Positions 52,693-61,002 of a DNA stretch of 64,000 bases are shown one piece after another (position 1 is the first letter of the stretch; each line of letters begins with the position of its first letter). Source of the DNA: Luteococcus sp052116585. GTDB taxonomy: Bacteria > Actinomycetota > Actinomycetes > Propionibacteriales > Propionibacteriaceae. The stretch lies in assembly GCF_052116585.1 (NCBI RefSeq), contig NZ_JBQKKT010000002.1, forward strand, positions 186,001 to 250,000, given 5' to 3'. The notes beneath the pieces were generated by a model. It was not told the origin of the DNA. It saw only the letters and a list, made by a program, of their open reading frames with translations, and made no database searches. Position numbers and translations under genes: made by a program.

Positions 52693-55248
52693 CGACGCCT
52701 GCTCCAGCAGGGCACGGCGCACGCTGGGCGCCAGCGCCTCATCGGCAAGCAGCTCGTCCACCTGGCCCAGGAAGTCCTCGTCGGCCACCCCGCGGGGGAA
52801 GAGCAGGTGCAGCACATTCTGGGCAGCCGCCGTGCCGCGAGTGGCCCAGATGCCCTCCTGGTTGCTGATCCTGCGCACCACGTCCAGGTAGCGCTGCTTG
52901 TAGGGCTCCAGCAGTTCGGCCTGGTTCTCGTTCCAGAAGCCCAGGCAGATGCGGGTGTGGGTGCCATTGGGCACCGCCTCGTCCTCGGTGGCCAGCCGCC
53001 AGGCTTCCGCCTTGGCCTGCTCGTCGCGCATCTCGGCGCGCGCAGCAGCGGCCCATTCGGCACCGGAGATCGTGTTGTCGCGTTCCAGTTCGGCGTCAAT
53101 CTCGGCATGACCGATGGCACCCATCCGGGCCAGCGACGAGACCAGGCGCCAGCGCATGTCGGCGTCCACCTCCAGCCCCTCGGGCACCTCCTCGCCCACG
53201 AGCCAGGCCTTGAACAGGGCGGCGGCCGCCTCGGAGTCGGCCACCGAGACAAGGCCATTGGCGAAGGTGAGCTGGTGGTCGCTGCCCGGCTCGGCGTCCT
53301 TGAGCAGCAGCGCGAAGCCAGCGGTCAGGCGGGCGCGGCTGTGCTCACGACGCTCCGCCGGGGTGTAGTCCAGTGCGGCCAGGATGGCCTGCATCCGCAG
53401 TGCCTTGAGGGCATTGGGGTCGGACTCGGTGGCGATGCCGCGCAGCACCAGTTCCACGTAGTCGTCGCTGCGCATCTCGGCATCACGGCACATGTCCCAC
53501 GCAGCCGACCAGCACACGGCGCGGGCCAGCGGATCGTCCAACTGGTGGATGTGGTTCACCAGGGTCTTCAGCGAGACCCCGTCCAGGCGCACCTTGGCGT
53601 AGGTGAGGTCGCGGTCATTGAGCAGCACCAGGTCTCCCCGGTGCACGCCCTGTAGCGCCGCGATCGGGGTGCGGCCGCCGTGCACGTCCACCTCGAGGGT
53701 GTGCACGCGGCGCAGCATCAAGGATTCGCCCTCTGCTTCCAGGGCAAAGGTGCTGATCGCCATCCGGTGGGTGCGCAGCGTCGGGTGTTCGTCGGTGGCC
53801 GTCTGCAGCACGTCGAATCGGGTGAAGCGGCCCAGCTCGTCGGTGTCGAAGTCGGCGCGCAGCGTGTTGACGCCGGCGGTCTCCAACCAAGTCTCGGTGA
53901 AGGCCGAGAGGTCGCGGCCCGACGACGTCTCCAGGGCCTGGAGCAGGTCGTCGAGTGTGGTGTTGCCCCAGGCGTGCTCCTTGAAGTACTCCCGGACCCC
54001 AGCCAGGAAGGCCTCCTGCCCGACGAAGGCCACCAGCTGCTTCAACGTCGAGGCGCCCTTGGCGTAGGTGATCCCGTCGAAATTCTGTTCCACGGCCTCC
54101 AGGTCCACCATGTCCGCGGCGATCGGGTGGGTGGTGGGAAGCTGGTCCTGCCGGTAGGCCCAGCCCTTGCGGCTGTTGCAGAAGCCGACCCAGGGATCGG
54201 TGCCGCCGTAGTGTTCCTTGTCCCGCTCCATCGCATGGTGGCTGGCCCACTCGGCGAAGCTCTCGTTGAGCCACAGGTCATCCCACCAGGTCATGGTGAC
54301 CAGGTCGCCGAACCACATGTGGGCCAGCTCGTGCAGGATCGTGTTGTCGCGGCCCTCGTACATCTCCTGGCCCACCCGGGAGCGGAAGAGGTACTCGTCG
54401 CGGAAGGTGACACAGCCGGCATTCTCCATGGCGCCCGCATTGAACTCCGGCACGAAGATCTGGTCGTAGCTGTCGAAGGGGTACGGGTGGCCGAAGTCGG
54501 CCTCGAAGACCCGGAAGCCGCTCTGGGCGGTGCTGATGATCCGCTCGTCGTCCAGGTAGGGAACCATGGACTGCCGGCACATCACGGAGGCCGGGATCTC
54601 GCCCTTCACGGACGTGATGGTGTGCGCAACCCGGTGGTACTCGCCGGCCACCAGGGCCGTGATGTAGGTGGGGATGCGGGGTGTGGTCTCGAACTCCCAG
54701 ATGCCGCAGCCATTGGCTCCCTCGGTGGGCTCGACGCTGCGCGAATTGCTCACCACGGTCCAGTGCTCGGGGGCCACCACGTTCAGCTGGAAGGTGGCCT
54801 TCTGGTCCGGCTGCTCGAAGCAGGCATACATCCGACGGGCGTCGGCGGTCTCGAACTGCGAGTACAGGTAGACCTTCTCGTCGGCCGGATCGACGAAGCG
54901 GTGCAGGCCCTCGCCGGTGTGCGAATAGCGGCACAGGGCCGTGACGGTGAGGCGGTGCTCGCCCTCCTCGCAGGTGAAGGGCAGCACGTCATTGCCAAAG
55001 GTCGTGGCGTCCAGCTCGGTCTCGTCCAGCCAGGCATCGAGCACCGCGTCGGCAATCAGGTCGACGTGGCTGTTGCCACCGGTGCTGGTGAAGGTGATCT
55101 CGCTGGTGGAGATGAAGGTCCCCGGGTCGGCCAGCGGCTCGCCCTCCAGGTCCAGACCCGACAGGTCGATGGTGACCAGGTACGACTCCGCGGTGACGAT
55201 GCGGGAGCGCTCGCCCGCGCCATCGCGGGTGATCGTGGCCGTCTTCAT
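52651..55248 (-). CDS. pepN: Aminopeptidase N (M1 family zinc peptidase)
   Basis: An 865-residue M1 aminopeptidase that removes N-terminal residues from peptides in the cytoplasm. The exopeptidase motif GAMENAG is at residues ~272-278 and the zinc site HELAH at 306-310 with the third ligand Glu329 in LWLNESFAEW. A helical ERAP1-like C-terminal domain fills residues ~500-865. Length matches the actinobacterial enzymes. No signal peptide. It is monocistronic, with a clear ATG 55248. Confidence 0.95.
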   Translation of the reverse strand: MKTATITRDGAGERSRIVTAESYLVTIDLSGLDLEGEPLADPGTFISTSEITFTSTGGNSHVDLIADAVLDAWLDETELDATTFGNDVLPFTCEEGEHRLTVTALCRYSHTGEGLHRFVDPADEKVYLYSQFETADARRMYACFEQPDQKATFQLNVVAPEHWTVVSNSRSVEPTEGANGCGIWEFETTPRIPTYITALVAGEYHRVAHTITSVKGEIPASVMCRQSMVPYLDDERIISTAQSGFRVFEADFGHPYPFDSYDQIFVPEFNAGAMENAGCVTFRDEYLFRSRVGQEMYEGRDNTILHELAHMWFGDLVTMTWWDDLWLNESFAEWASHHAMERDKEHYGGTDPWVGFCNSRKGWAYRQDQLPTTHPIAADMVDLEAVEQNFDGITYAKGASTLKQLVAFVGQEAFLAGVREYFKEHAWGNTTLDDLLQALETSSGRDLSAFTETWLETAGVNTLRADFDTDELGRFTRFDVLQTATDEHPTLRTHRMAISTFALEAEGESLMLRRVHTLEVDVHGGRTPIAALQGVHRGDLVLLNDRDLTYAKVRLDGVSLKTLVNHIHQLDDPLARAVCWSAAWDMCRDAEMRSDDYVELVLRGIATESDPNALKALRMQAILAALDYTPAERREHSRARLTAGFALLLKDAEPGSDHQLTFANGLVSVADSEAAAALFKAWLVGEEVPEGLEVDADMRWRLVSSLARMGAIGHAEIDAELERDNTISGAEWAAAARAEMRDEQAKAEAWRLATEDEAVPNGTHTRICLGFWNENQAELLEPYKQRYLDVVRRISNQEGIWATRGTAAAQNVLHLLFPRGVADEDFLGQVDELLADEALAPSVRRALLEQASSARRALDCQAFSS

Positions 55249-55420
55249 GTGGTGACCTTCCTCAAACAGATCGTGGGGGCGTGCCGGACGCCGACCGTGA
55301 CAGGGTCATCAGTCCAACCGGGCGAGCCTACATCGCTGAGCATCAGGCGGACATTCTTCATGTTTGACATCATCGCTGACGGCGAACAGCAGCCCTGCAG
55401 CACACGCCTAGAGTTGTGGC

Positions 55421-56041
55421 ATGACGAATGTTGACTTCTGGTTCGACCCGCTGTGCCCGTGGGCCTGGATGACCTCGCGCTGGATGCTCGAGGTGGAGAA
55501 GGTCCGCGACGTGAAGACCACCTTCCACGTGATGAGCCTCTCCGTGCTCAACGACGGCCGCGACCTGCCCGAGGAGTACCAGCAGCACATGCTCGAGGGC
55601 TGGGTGGGCGTGCGCGCGGCCCTGCTCGTGGAGCAGGAGCACGGCAGTGACAAGCTGCGCGAGTTCTACACCGCGCTGGGCACCCGCTACCACCTGGGCA
55701 AGGAGCCCAAGACCGTGGAGACCGTGCGTGCCGCGCTCGCGGAGGTGGGCCTGGACGAGTCCCTCGCCGAACGGGCCGATGCCTGGAAGCCCGGTGACGA
55801 GGCCGACGAGCTGGACGTGGCGCTGCGCAAGAGCCACCACGAGGGGATGGACCCGGTGGGCGACGAGGTGGGCACCCCGGTGATCCACATCAACGGCAAG
55901 GCACTGTTCGGCCCGGTGATCAGCCCGGCACCCAAGGGTGAAGCAGCGGGCCGCCTGTTCGACGGCTTCTCCCTGATGACCGAGTACGACGGCTTCTTCG
56001 AGCTCAAGCGCAGCCGCACCGTGGGTCCGATCTTCGACTGA
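55421..56041 (+). CDS. Mycothiol-dependent nitroreductase (Rv2466c-like) DsbA-fold protein
   Basis: A 206-residue protein closely resembling the mycobacterial mycothiol-dependent nitroreductase Rv2466c: VDFWFDPLCPWAWMTSRWML, FHVMSLSVLN, LRKSHHEGMDPVGDEVGTPV and the end ELKRSRTVGPIFD. The active site is CPWA instead of CPWC, so only the first cysteine remains and chemistry would be monothiol with mycothiol. The cis-Pro loop VGTPVIHING is kept. It supports an organism that makes mycothiol. It lies upstream of a terminator and convergent with the symporter gene. Confidence 0.86.
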   Translation: MTNVDFWFDPLCPWAWMTSRWMLEVEKVRDVKTTFHVMSLSVLNDGRDLPEEYQQHMLEGWVGVRAALLVEQEHGSDKLREFYTALGTRYHLGKEPKTVETVRAALAEVGLDESLAERADAWKPGDEADELDVALRKSHHEGMDPVGDEVGTPVIHINGKALFGPVISPAPKGEAAGRLFDGFSLMTEYDGFFELKRSRTVGPIFD

Positions 56042-56065
56042 GGTCCCGTTGCGCGGCGACGTGAA

Positions 56066-56097
56066 CGGGTTCTGCACCCACGTCGGTGCAGAACCCG
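56066..56097. terminator. Bidirectional terminator hairpin
   Basis: A perfect 13-bp stem (56066-56078 with 56085-56097) has a 6-base loop. It lies between the convergent nitroreductase and symporter genes. Confidence 0.8.
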
Positions 56098-56151
56098 CTC
56101 ACTCGTTCCGGTGGCCGGAGGCTCGCTTCCCGTTGACCGAGCCCGACGAGG

Positions 56152-57573
56152 TCACCTGTCGGCTGGCACGCTCTGCAGGCCGTCGATCCCGTCGATCGTG
56201 GAGACCTCGGGCTCGTGGTGCAGCGTCGGGTCGGCCTTGAGGTAGGCCTTGGTCTCGCGGGCGATGAGCCCGGAGCAGATCAGCAGACCCACCAGGTTCG
56301 GCAGCGCCATCAGGCCGTTGGCGATGTCGGAGAACGTCCACACCGTCGATAGCTCCGTGGTGGCTCCGACGAAGACGATCGCGCTGAAGATGAGGCGGTA
56401 GGGCATGACACCCTTGAGACCCACCAGACGCTCCACATTGCGCTCGCCGTAGTAGGCCCAGCCGAGCACCGTGGAATAGGCGAAGAAAATCAGCGAGAGG
56501 GCGACGATGATGCCGCCCCAGGTGCCGGGAAGTCCGGTGCTGAAGCCCTGGGCGGTGAGTGCGGCGCCGGTCTTGCCGTCCTGCCACACCCCGGTGGTGA
56601 GGATCACCAGGCCGGTCATGGAGACCACGATGATGGTGTCGATGAAGGTCTGGGTCATGGAGACCAGGCCCTGCCGCACCGGGTGCTTGGTCTTGGCCGC
56701 GGCGGCGACGATGGCGGCCGAACCCATGCCCGACTCATTGGAGAAGATGCCTCGGGCGATGCCGAACTGCACGGCCTGGGCCAGACCGGCACCAGCGAAG
56801 CCACCGACGGCGGCGGTACCGGTGAAGGCATCGGTGAAGACCAGTCCCAGGGCGGGGATGATGCCCTCCCAGTTGATGGCCAGGACCACGGCGCCCGCGG
56901 CGACGTAGAAGACGATCATCAGCGGCACGAAGGCCGACGTGACCTTGGCGATCGACTTGATGCCGCCCAGCAGGACCAGGGCGGTCAGGACCGCCAGCAC
57001 GGCGCCCACCACGGTGGGATTCACGCCAAAGGTGTCGTCCATGGCCGCGGCGACGGAATTGGACTGCGTCATGTTGCCGATGCCGAAGGAGGCGATCACG
57101 GCGGCGATCGCGAAGAAGAGCGCCAGGAACCTGCCCAGGCCACCTGGGATGGCGCGCTGCAGGTAGTACTGGGGGCCACCGGAGATCTCACCCTTGGCAT
57201 CGGTGCTGCGGAAGCGGACGCCCATGAAGGCCTCCGAGTACTTGGCGGCCATGCCGAAGATCGCCGAGAGCCACATCCAGAACAGGGCGCCCGGGCCACC
57301 CAGGTGGATGGCGGTGGCAACACCGGCGATGTTGCCGACGCCGACGGTGGCCGCCAGGGCGGTGGCCAGCGCCTGGTAGTGGGAGACGTCGCCGGCCTCA
57401 CCATCGGCATCGCTGCGGCGGATCAGCGCCAGCGACAGGGCGGGGCCGAGCTTGGTGAACTGCACACCGCCCAGGCGGACGGTCAGCCAGATGCCGGTGC
57501 CGAGCAGTAGTGGGATCAGGAGGAAGGGGCCCCAGATGATCCCGTCGAGTGCGGTGAGGAACTCGTCCAGCAT
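56152..57573 (-). CDS. AGCS-family sodium:alanine symporter
   Basis: A 473-residue sodium-coupled amino acid carrier. Family signatures include ATVGVGNIAGVATAIHLGGP, MAAKYSEAFMGVRFR, and GIARGIFSNESGMGSAAIVAA in the middle. About eleven membrane helices are visible. The usual substrates are alanine or glycine. ATG 57573 is used. A CRP/GlxR-like inverted repeat lies 73 bases upstream, pointing to control by cAMP or carbon status. The gene is divergent from ligA. Confidence 0.92.
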   Translation of the reverse strand: MLDEFLTALDGIIWGPFLLIPLLLGTGIWLTVRLGGVQFTKLGPALSLALIRRSDADGEAGDVSHYQALATALAATVGVGNIAGVATAIHLGGPGALFWMWLSAIFGMAAKYSEAFMGVRFRSTDAKGEISGGPQYYLQRAIPGGLGRFLALFFAIAAVIASFGIGNMTQSNSVAAAMDDTFGVNPTVVGAVLAVLTALVLLGGIKSIAKVTSAFVPLMIVFYVAAGAVVLAINWEGIIPALGLVFTDAFTGTAAVGGFAGAGLAQAVQFGIARGIFSNESGMGSAAIVAAAAKTKHPVRQGLVSMTQTFIDTIIVVSMTGLVILTTGVWQDGKTGAALTAQGFSTGLPGTWGGIIVALSLIFFAYSTVLGWAYYGERNVERLVGLKGVMPYRLIFSAIVFVGATTELSTVWTFSDIANGLMALPNLVGLLICSGLIARETKAYLKADPTLHHEPEVSTIDGIDGLQSVPADR

Positions 57574-57645
57574 GCGGTCTCCTGTGGTGTCGCGACCTTG
57601 CGACGGCTCGTTGGTGGTCGTGTGGAAGTGCTCGCGACAGCAAAG

Positions 57646-57661
57646 CGTGATTTATGTCACA
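57646..57661. promoter_or_regulatory. CRP/GlxR-like binding site in the alanine symporter-ligA divergent region
   Basis: CGTGATTTATGTCACA matches TGTGA-N6-TCACA in nine of ten positions and has the TA centre favoured by GlxR. A second, wider dyad (TGTGAG-N6-CTCACA, 57672-57689) is next to it. Confidence 0.5.
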
Positions 57662-57753
57662 AGGCAAGGGGTGTGAGTGGGTTCTCACATGTTGGCTGCG
57701 CAGCGGTGGGCGGTGGGCGAAAAGTGTCGGACCCCTGCGGCACTATTGGGGGC

Positions 57754-59955
57754 GTGGAGAAGCAGCAGACGAGCAGGGTGGCCGGTGACGGCGAGGACGA
57801 GGTCTTGGCAGAAGCCGTGCAGGAGGCGGCCGAGGCAGTGGCCGCCGCGCCCGAGGCGGGGCTCGAGCACAAGCACCGTTGGCACGAACTGGCCGGTCAG
57901 GTCACCGAGGCCCAGGAGGCCTACTACGGTGCGGATGCGCCCACCGTCGATGACGCCACCTATGACGGCTGGTTGAAGGAGCTGCAGCAGCTCGAGGCTG
58001 ACTTCCCGGAGCTTCGCACGCCGGATTCACCCACCCAGAAGGTGGGTGCGGCGCAGCGGATGACCGACTTCGCGCCGGTCACCCACGCCGAGCGGATGCT
58101 GAGCCTCGACAATGTCTTCAGCCCGGAGGAGCTGCAGGAATGGCTGGCGCGCACCCACAAGTCGATGGGGGAGGCAGGCAGCAAGTACCTGTGCGAGCTG
58201 AAGATCGACGGGCTGGCGATCAACCTCACCTATGAGCGGGGGCGTCTGGTGCGCGCGGCCACTCGTGGTGACGGGCGGGTGGGTGAGGATGTGACGCCCA
58301 ACATCATGACCATCGGCTCCATCCCACACCAGCTGCACGGAGAGCACATCCCGGAGCTGGTGGAGGTGCGCGGTGAGGTCTTCTTCCCCGTGGCCGCCTT
58401 CGCCGACCTCAACGCGTCGCTGGTGGAGGCGGGCAAGCCCCCCTTCGCCAACCCGCGCAATGCCGCTGCGGGTTCGCTGCGCCAGAAGGATCCGTCGGTG
58501 ACGGCCTCGCGCCCGCTCGACATGTTGGTGCACGGCATCGGGGCCCGTGACGGCTTTGACGTCGCCCGCCAGAGTGAGGCCTACGAGAAGCTCAAGGCGT
58601 GGGGCCTGCCCACCTCGCCCTACTACAAGGTGCTGTCCACTCCCCAAGAGGTCCTGGACTTCGTTTCCCACTACGGGGAACACCGGCACGATGTGCGCCA
58701 CGAGATCGACGGCATCGTGGTCAAGGTGGATGACGTGGCCCGACAGCGCCAGCTGGGCACCACATCCCGTGCCCCGCGGTGGGCCATCGCCTTCAAGTAC
58801 CCACCGGAGGAGGTCAACACCAAGCTTCTGGACATCCAGGTCAATGTGGGCCGCACCGGGCGGGTGACCCCCTTCGGCGTGATGGAGCCCGTCAAGGTGG
58901 CCGGATCCACCGTCGCGATGGCCACGCTGCACAACGGGTACGACGTGAAGCGCAAGGGCGTCCTGATTGGCGACACGATCGTGCTGCGCAAGGCCGGCGA
59001 CGTGATCCCCGAGATTCTCGGCCCGGTGGTGGAGCTGCGCGACGGCAGCGAGCGGGAGTTCGTGATGCCCACGCACTGTCCCTCGTGCGGCACGGAGCTG
59101 CGCCCGGAGAAGGAGGGCGACAAGGACATCCGCTGCCCGAACTCGCGGGCCTGTCCCAGCCAGCTGAGGGAACGGTTGTTCAGTCTGGCCTCACGGTCCG
59201 GTTTCGACATCGAGGCCCTGGGCTTCCAGGGGGCCGATGCCCTGCTGGGCTCCGGTGTGCTCACCGACGAGTCGACGCTCTTCGAGCTCACGGCTGCCGA
59301 CCTGGTGCGGATACCCTTCTTCACCCGCGCCGCGAAGCCAGCCGAGCTCAAGGCCCCCGACGAGGTTCCCGCGCCGGGCGTCGTCGACGGCCGGGTGCTC
59401 AACGCCAATGGTGTGAAACTGCTGGAGAACCTGGACAAGGCCAAGCAGCAGCCGCTGTGGCGGGTGCTGGTGGCCCTCTCGATCCGCCACGTGGGGCCCA
59501 CCGCGGCCCGCGCCCTGGCCACCCGCTTCGGCTCACTGGATGCCATCCGTGAGGCGAGTGTGGAAGAGCTGGCGGACACGGAAGGGGTCGGTCAGGTCAT
59601 CGCCGAGGCGGTCGTGGAGTGGTTCACCGTCGACTGGCACCGACAGATCGTCGAACGGTGGGCCGCCGCAGGTGTCCGGATGGCCGACGAGCGCGACGAG
59701 AACGTCGAGCGGACGCTGGAGGGCCTCACGATCGTCGTGACCGGCGGGCTGGAGGGATTCACCCGCGACGGCGTCAAGGAGGCCATCATCAGCCGCGGTG
59801 GCAAGGCCTCGGGAAGCGTCAGCAAGAAGACCGACTACGTGGTGGTGGGGGAGAATGCGGGCTCCAAGGCCGCCAAGGCCGAGGAATTGGGCCGCCCCAT
59901 CCTGGACGAGGCGGCCTTCGTCCGCCTGCTGGAACGAGGCCCCGCAGCCCTCTGA
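57754..59955 (+). CDS. ligA: NAD-dependent DNA ligase LigA
   Basis: A 733-residue replicative DNA ligase. The adenylated lysine is in LCELKIDGLAINL (Lys150). Other features are the Ia domain with DDATYDGWLKEL, an OB domain, the four-cysteine zinc finger (CPSCGTEL ... CPNSRACPSQ), a helix-hairpin-helix set and a C-terminal BRCT domain (LTIVVTGGLEGFTRDGVKEA). The start is GTG 57754; CACTAT (57741-57746) seven bases upstream suggests a leaderless mRNA. The frame extends to 57598 but crosses regulatory sequence. Essential in most bacteria. Confidence 0.95.
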   Translation: MEKQQTSRVAGDGEDEVLAEAVQEAAEAVAAAPEAGLEHKHRWHELAGQVTEAQEAYYGADAPTVDDATYDGWLKELQQLEADFPELRTPDSPTQKVGAAQRMTDFAPVTHAERMLSLDNVFSPEELQEWLARTHKSMGEAGSKYLCELKIDGLAINLTYERGRLVRAATRGDGRVGEDVTPNIMTIGSIPHQLHGEHIPELVEVRGEVFFPVAAFADLNASLVEAGKPPFANPRNAAAGSLRQKDPSVTASRPLDMLVHGIGARDGFDVARQSEAYEKLKAWGLPTSPYYKVLSTPQEVLDFVSHYGEHRHDVRHEIDGIVVKVDDVARQRQLGTTSRAPRWAIAFKYPPEEVNTKLLDIQVNVGRTGRVTPFGVMEPVKVAGSTVAMATLHNGYDVKRKGVLIGDTIVLRKAGDVIPEILGPVVELRDGSEREFVMPTHCPSCGTELRPEKEGDKDIRCPNSRACPSQLRERLFSLASRSGFDIEALGFQGADALLGSGVLTDESTLFELTAADLVRIPFFTRAAKPAELKAPDEVPAPGVVDGRVLNANGVKLLENLDKAKQQPLWRVLVALSIRHVGPTAARALATRFGSLDAIREASVEELADTEGVGQVIAEAVVEWFTVDWHRQIVERWAAAGVRMADERDENVERTLEGLTIVVTGGLEGFTRDGVKEAIISRGGKASGSVSKKTDYVVVGENAGSKAAKAEELGRPILDEAAFVRLLERGPAAL

Positions 59956-60043
59956 ATCGATCAAGGATTGCCGCGTGGCAGTCCATGCTTCCGACGTGGC
60001 AGTTTGGCAGGATTGGCGCAAATGACTGAAAGGTGGAGCGGCG

Positions 60044-60913
60044 ATGACTGCACACGACTCGCCCGTGGTCGCAGGCAGCCTGTTCGCTGAACGCCTGTCC
60101 CGAGGCATCCGGGACCGGGGGCTGCCATTGCAACGGATCAAGGCGAAGCTCCAGGAGGATGGCCTTGCCGTCTCCGTGGCGACCCTGAGCTATTGGTCCT
60201 CGGGGCGCTCCCGACCGACCCGCCGCACCTCGCGACCCATCGTGCAGAAGCTCGAGGAAGTGCTCCAGCTGGAGCCGGGCTATCTCGTCGACGCCATGCC
60301 CGGTGCGGACCGGATGGCAGCGCTGGAGCGCATCGCACCCGAGGAGCTGATCCGGGTGGCCTTCGACGAGCTCGGCATCGCCCGCAATCCCACGTGGGAG
60401 ACGCTGGCCGGACACCAGATCGTCAAGGTTGGCTCCGATCGTGCCGAGAAGGGCGTGGAGAACCGCGACCTCAGCCGGGCAACCGTCACGGGTCAGCAGA
60501 AGTGGGCCTTGGTGCTGGCGGACTGCGCGGGTCCCATCGTCTGCGAGGAGACGACGGCCTGCCGCCTCGCGCGGCAGGTTGACCTCACCCCGGACATCAC
60601 CATCTTCGAGTTCATGCTGGATCGCCCACTGGAACAAGGTGAGTCGGTGCTCACCACCCAGCGCCTCAGCTACCACGGCAATGGTGACCCCCTCTTCCGG
60701 CAGCGCTACGCAGTCACGGAGAACATGGACCGCCTGGTGCTGGAGGTGCTGTTCGAGGACGAACTCCCGCGCAAGTTCTACCGGACCTTCGCCGAGGACG
60801 GTTCCGAGGAGGAACAGATCGTTTCCCGCCCCGTCTACTCCGGGCTCGACTGTCTGCAGGTGGTCATCGACAAGCCTGCCCCCGGGGTGCACGGCATCAC
60901 CTGGGAGTGGTGA
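60044..60913 (+). CDS. HTH-domain protein of unknown function
   Basis: A 289-residue protein, not recognised. The N-terminal ~75 residues look like a helix-turn-helix of the Cro/C1 class: LFAERLSRGIRDRGLPLQRI, SVATLSYWSSGRSRPTRR, then KLEEVLQLEPGYLV. The following ~200 residues have a predicted mixed alpha/beta pattern with a beta-rich end (VLEVLFEDELPRKFYRTF) and no membrane span; they may sense a ligand. GGTGGAG precedes ATG 60044. It lies alone between ligA and the acetate permease genes, convergent with the latter. Confidence 0.65.
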   Translation: MTAHDSPVVAGSLFAERLSRGIRDRGLPLQRIKAKLQEDGLAVSVATLSYWSSGRSRPTRRTSRPIVQKLEEVLQLEPGYLVDAMPGADRMAALERIAPEELIRVAFDELGIARNPTWETLAGHQIVKVGSDRAEKGVENRDLSRATVTGQQKWALVLADCAGPIVCEETTACRLARQVDLTPDITIFEFMLDRPLEQGESVLTTQRLSYHGNGDPLFRQRYAVTENMDRLVLEVLFEDELPRKFYRTFAEDGSEEEQIVSRPVYSGLDCLQVVIDKPAPGVHGITWEW

Positions 60914-60939
60914 GACTGGCTGGGGTCAGGAACCAGCAC

Positions 60940-60982
60940 GGCACGAGGCCCTGCCCGGGGTGACTGGGCAGGGCCTCGTGCC
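60940..60982. terminator. Bidirectional terminator between the HTH gene and actP
   Basis: A perfect 17-bp stem (60940-60956 with 60966-60982) and a 9-base loop lie between convergent genes. Confidence 0.88.
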
Positions 60983-61002
60983 TGTGTGCGTGACCTGGCG
61001 GA

